This document shows, in pieces, positions 63,462-64,000 of a stretch of 64,000 bases of DNA. The notes below the pieces were generated by a model. That model was not told where the DNA came from and did not search any database. It saw only the letters and a list, made by a program, of their open reading frames with translations. The translations under genes and the position numbers were made by a program. This DNA is from Streptomyces sulphureus DSM 40104. GTDB lineage: Bacteria > Actinomycetota > Actinomycetes > Streptomycetales > Streptomycetaceae. How positions within the stretch are numbered: position 1 is the first letter of the stretch; each line of letters begins with the position of its first letter. The stretch is taken from contig NZ_KB905820.1 in the NCBI RefSeq assembly GCF_000381025.1, forward strand, positions 1-64,000, given 5' to 3'.

Positions 63462-64000
63462 TCAGTCGCCGGGGTCGGGGGCAAGCGTCAGTGCGTGGGT
63501 GTTGTAGTCGCCGATGATGTGCCGGGAACCGTCGGCGTCGGCGCATTCGACCGCCTCGACGAGTGCGCAGTGGTCCGCCCAGAGCTTCCCCGCGAGCGGC
63601 TCCTGGTGGCGCAGGCGGGGTACGACGTAGGCCCAGCACTGCACCCGGAGGCGGTCGAGGAACTCGCATACGTAGGAGTTGGTGAGTACGCCGCCCAACT
63701 CCCGCCAGAAACGGAGGTCGTAGGCGATGAGCACGTCGAGGTCGCCCGCCCGGGCGGCACGTCCTGCCGCCTCGGCACGGCGCCTGATGGAGGTGAGGGT
63801 CTGCCGGCCGACGTGCCGGGTGATCAGTCCACCTTGCTCGGCGCCGGTCGAGCCGCCCGTCGAGGCGGGGCGGCTGCTGTCGTCGGGGGCGGCTCCGGCG
63901 CCGGGGCGCCGGAGGGTGCCTCGCACGCCGGAGGAGGTGTCCGGGTTCGCGGCCGGTCGGGCGTTGCTGCTGTTCTCGGAGAGGTCGCCAAGTGCTGTGG
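63462..64000 (-). CDS. GntR-family regulator, C-terminal FCD-like part (cut by window edge)
   Basis: The frame is open to the right edge, so the N-terminus is outside the window; a GTG at 63926 is inside but would drop the DNA-binding domain. The visible region ends in an all-helical domain (RRRAEAAGRAARAGDLDVL, then IAYDLRFWRELGGVLTNSYV and LWADHCALVEAVECADADGS) that resembles the FCD effector domain of GntR/FadR-type regulators. The Ser/Pro/Gly-rich linker at about 63850-63950 is unusual. Assignment is by fold impression only. Confidence 0.6.
   Translation of the reverse strand, partial: TALGDLSENSSNARPAANPDTSSGVRGTLRRPGAGAAPDDSSRPASTGGSTGAEQGGLITRHVGRQTLTSIRRRAEAAGRAARAGDLDVLIAYDLRFWRELGGVLTNSYVCEFLDRLRVQCWAYVVPRLRHQEPLAGKLWADHCALVEAVECADADGSRHIIGDYNTHALTLAPDPGD

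Overview
The window is very GC-rich actinomycete DNA, almost certainly a Streptomyces chromosome core. This rests on strong third-position G/C bias, frequent GTG starts, and a gene order that I recognise from memory as the S. coelicolor SCO4122 to SCO4065 neighbourhood: MarR/MFS pair, atrA, ECF sigma factor, SARP regulator, trmB, hrpA, bldC, vdh, purM/purF, purL/purQ/purS, lsr2, purC, purD. No search was run. I see no insertion sequence, prophage, CRISPR array or specialised-metabolite cluster.

Region by region. At 0-7 kb a MarR repressor is divergent from an MFS drug exporter. They are followed by a PAS/SpoIIE-type phosphatase, an NDH-2-like flavoprotein and a TetR regulator matching AtrA. 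At 7.7-13.3 kb an ECF sigma factor, fused in one chain to a zinc anti-sigma module, a membrane helix and an extracytoplasmic NPCBM-like domain, converges on a large AfsR-like SARP/NB-ARC/TPR regulator. At 13.45-17.4 kb an array of degenerate repeats of about 100 bp, an orphan asparagine-synthetase-like protein and 1.1 kb of gene-free DNA precede an Orf1590-type sporulation regulator. At 19-28 kb lie a 2-hydroxyglutarate-oxidase-like flavoprotein, trmB, a PrsW-like membrane protease, a PPOX protein, an aldo/keto reductase, and an M23 peptidase under a c-di-AMP (ydaO) riboswitch. A second SpoIIE-type phosphatase and tRNA-Lys end this block.

At 28-39 kb are a DEAD-box helicase with an RG-rich tail, a zincin-like protein, a metallophosphoesterase, a tRNA-Glu/Asp/Phe cluster, a GNAT enzyme, an ABC-2-like membrane protein, the DEAH helicase HrpA and a second tRNA-Asp. 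At 39-44 kb a small Cys/His-rich protein, bldC and vdh occur with long gene-free flanks. From 44 to 60.7 kb the purine pathway genes purM, purF, purL-purQ-purS, purC and purD all lie on the minus strand. They alternate with unrelated genes, lsr2 and three tRNA-Gly genes. The end holds a SLATT-domain membrane protein, an uncharacterised protein, a 15-bp-periodic repeat tract and a GntR/FCD-like gene cut by the window edge.

Functionally this is housekeeping plus developmental regulation: purine synthesis, tRNA supply and modification, RNA helicases, cell-wall remodelling, and regulators of differentiation or antibiotic synthesis (AtrA, BldC, Lsr2, SARP, Orf1590-like).

The points most worth a second look are: the tRNA-Gly(TCC) whose D- and T-loops lack the canonical GG and TTC, like the peptidoglycan-dedicated tRNAs of staphylococci; the one-protein sigma/anti-sigma/sensor fusion; a gene broken by a perfect 7-bp tandem duplication; and three unexplained repeat tracts.
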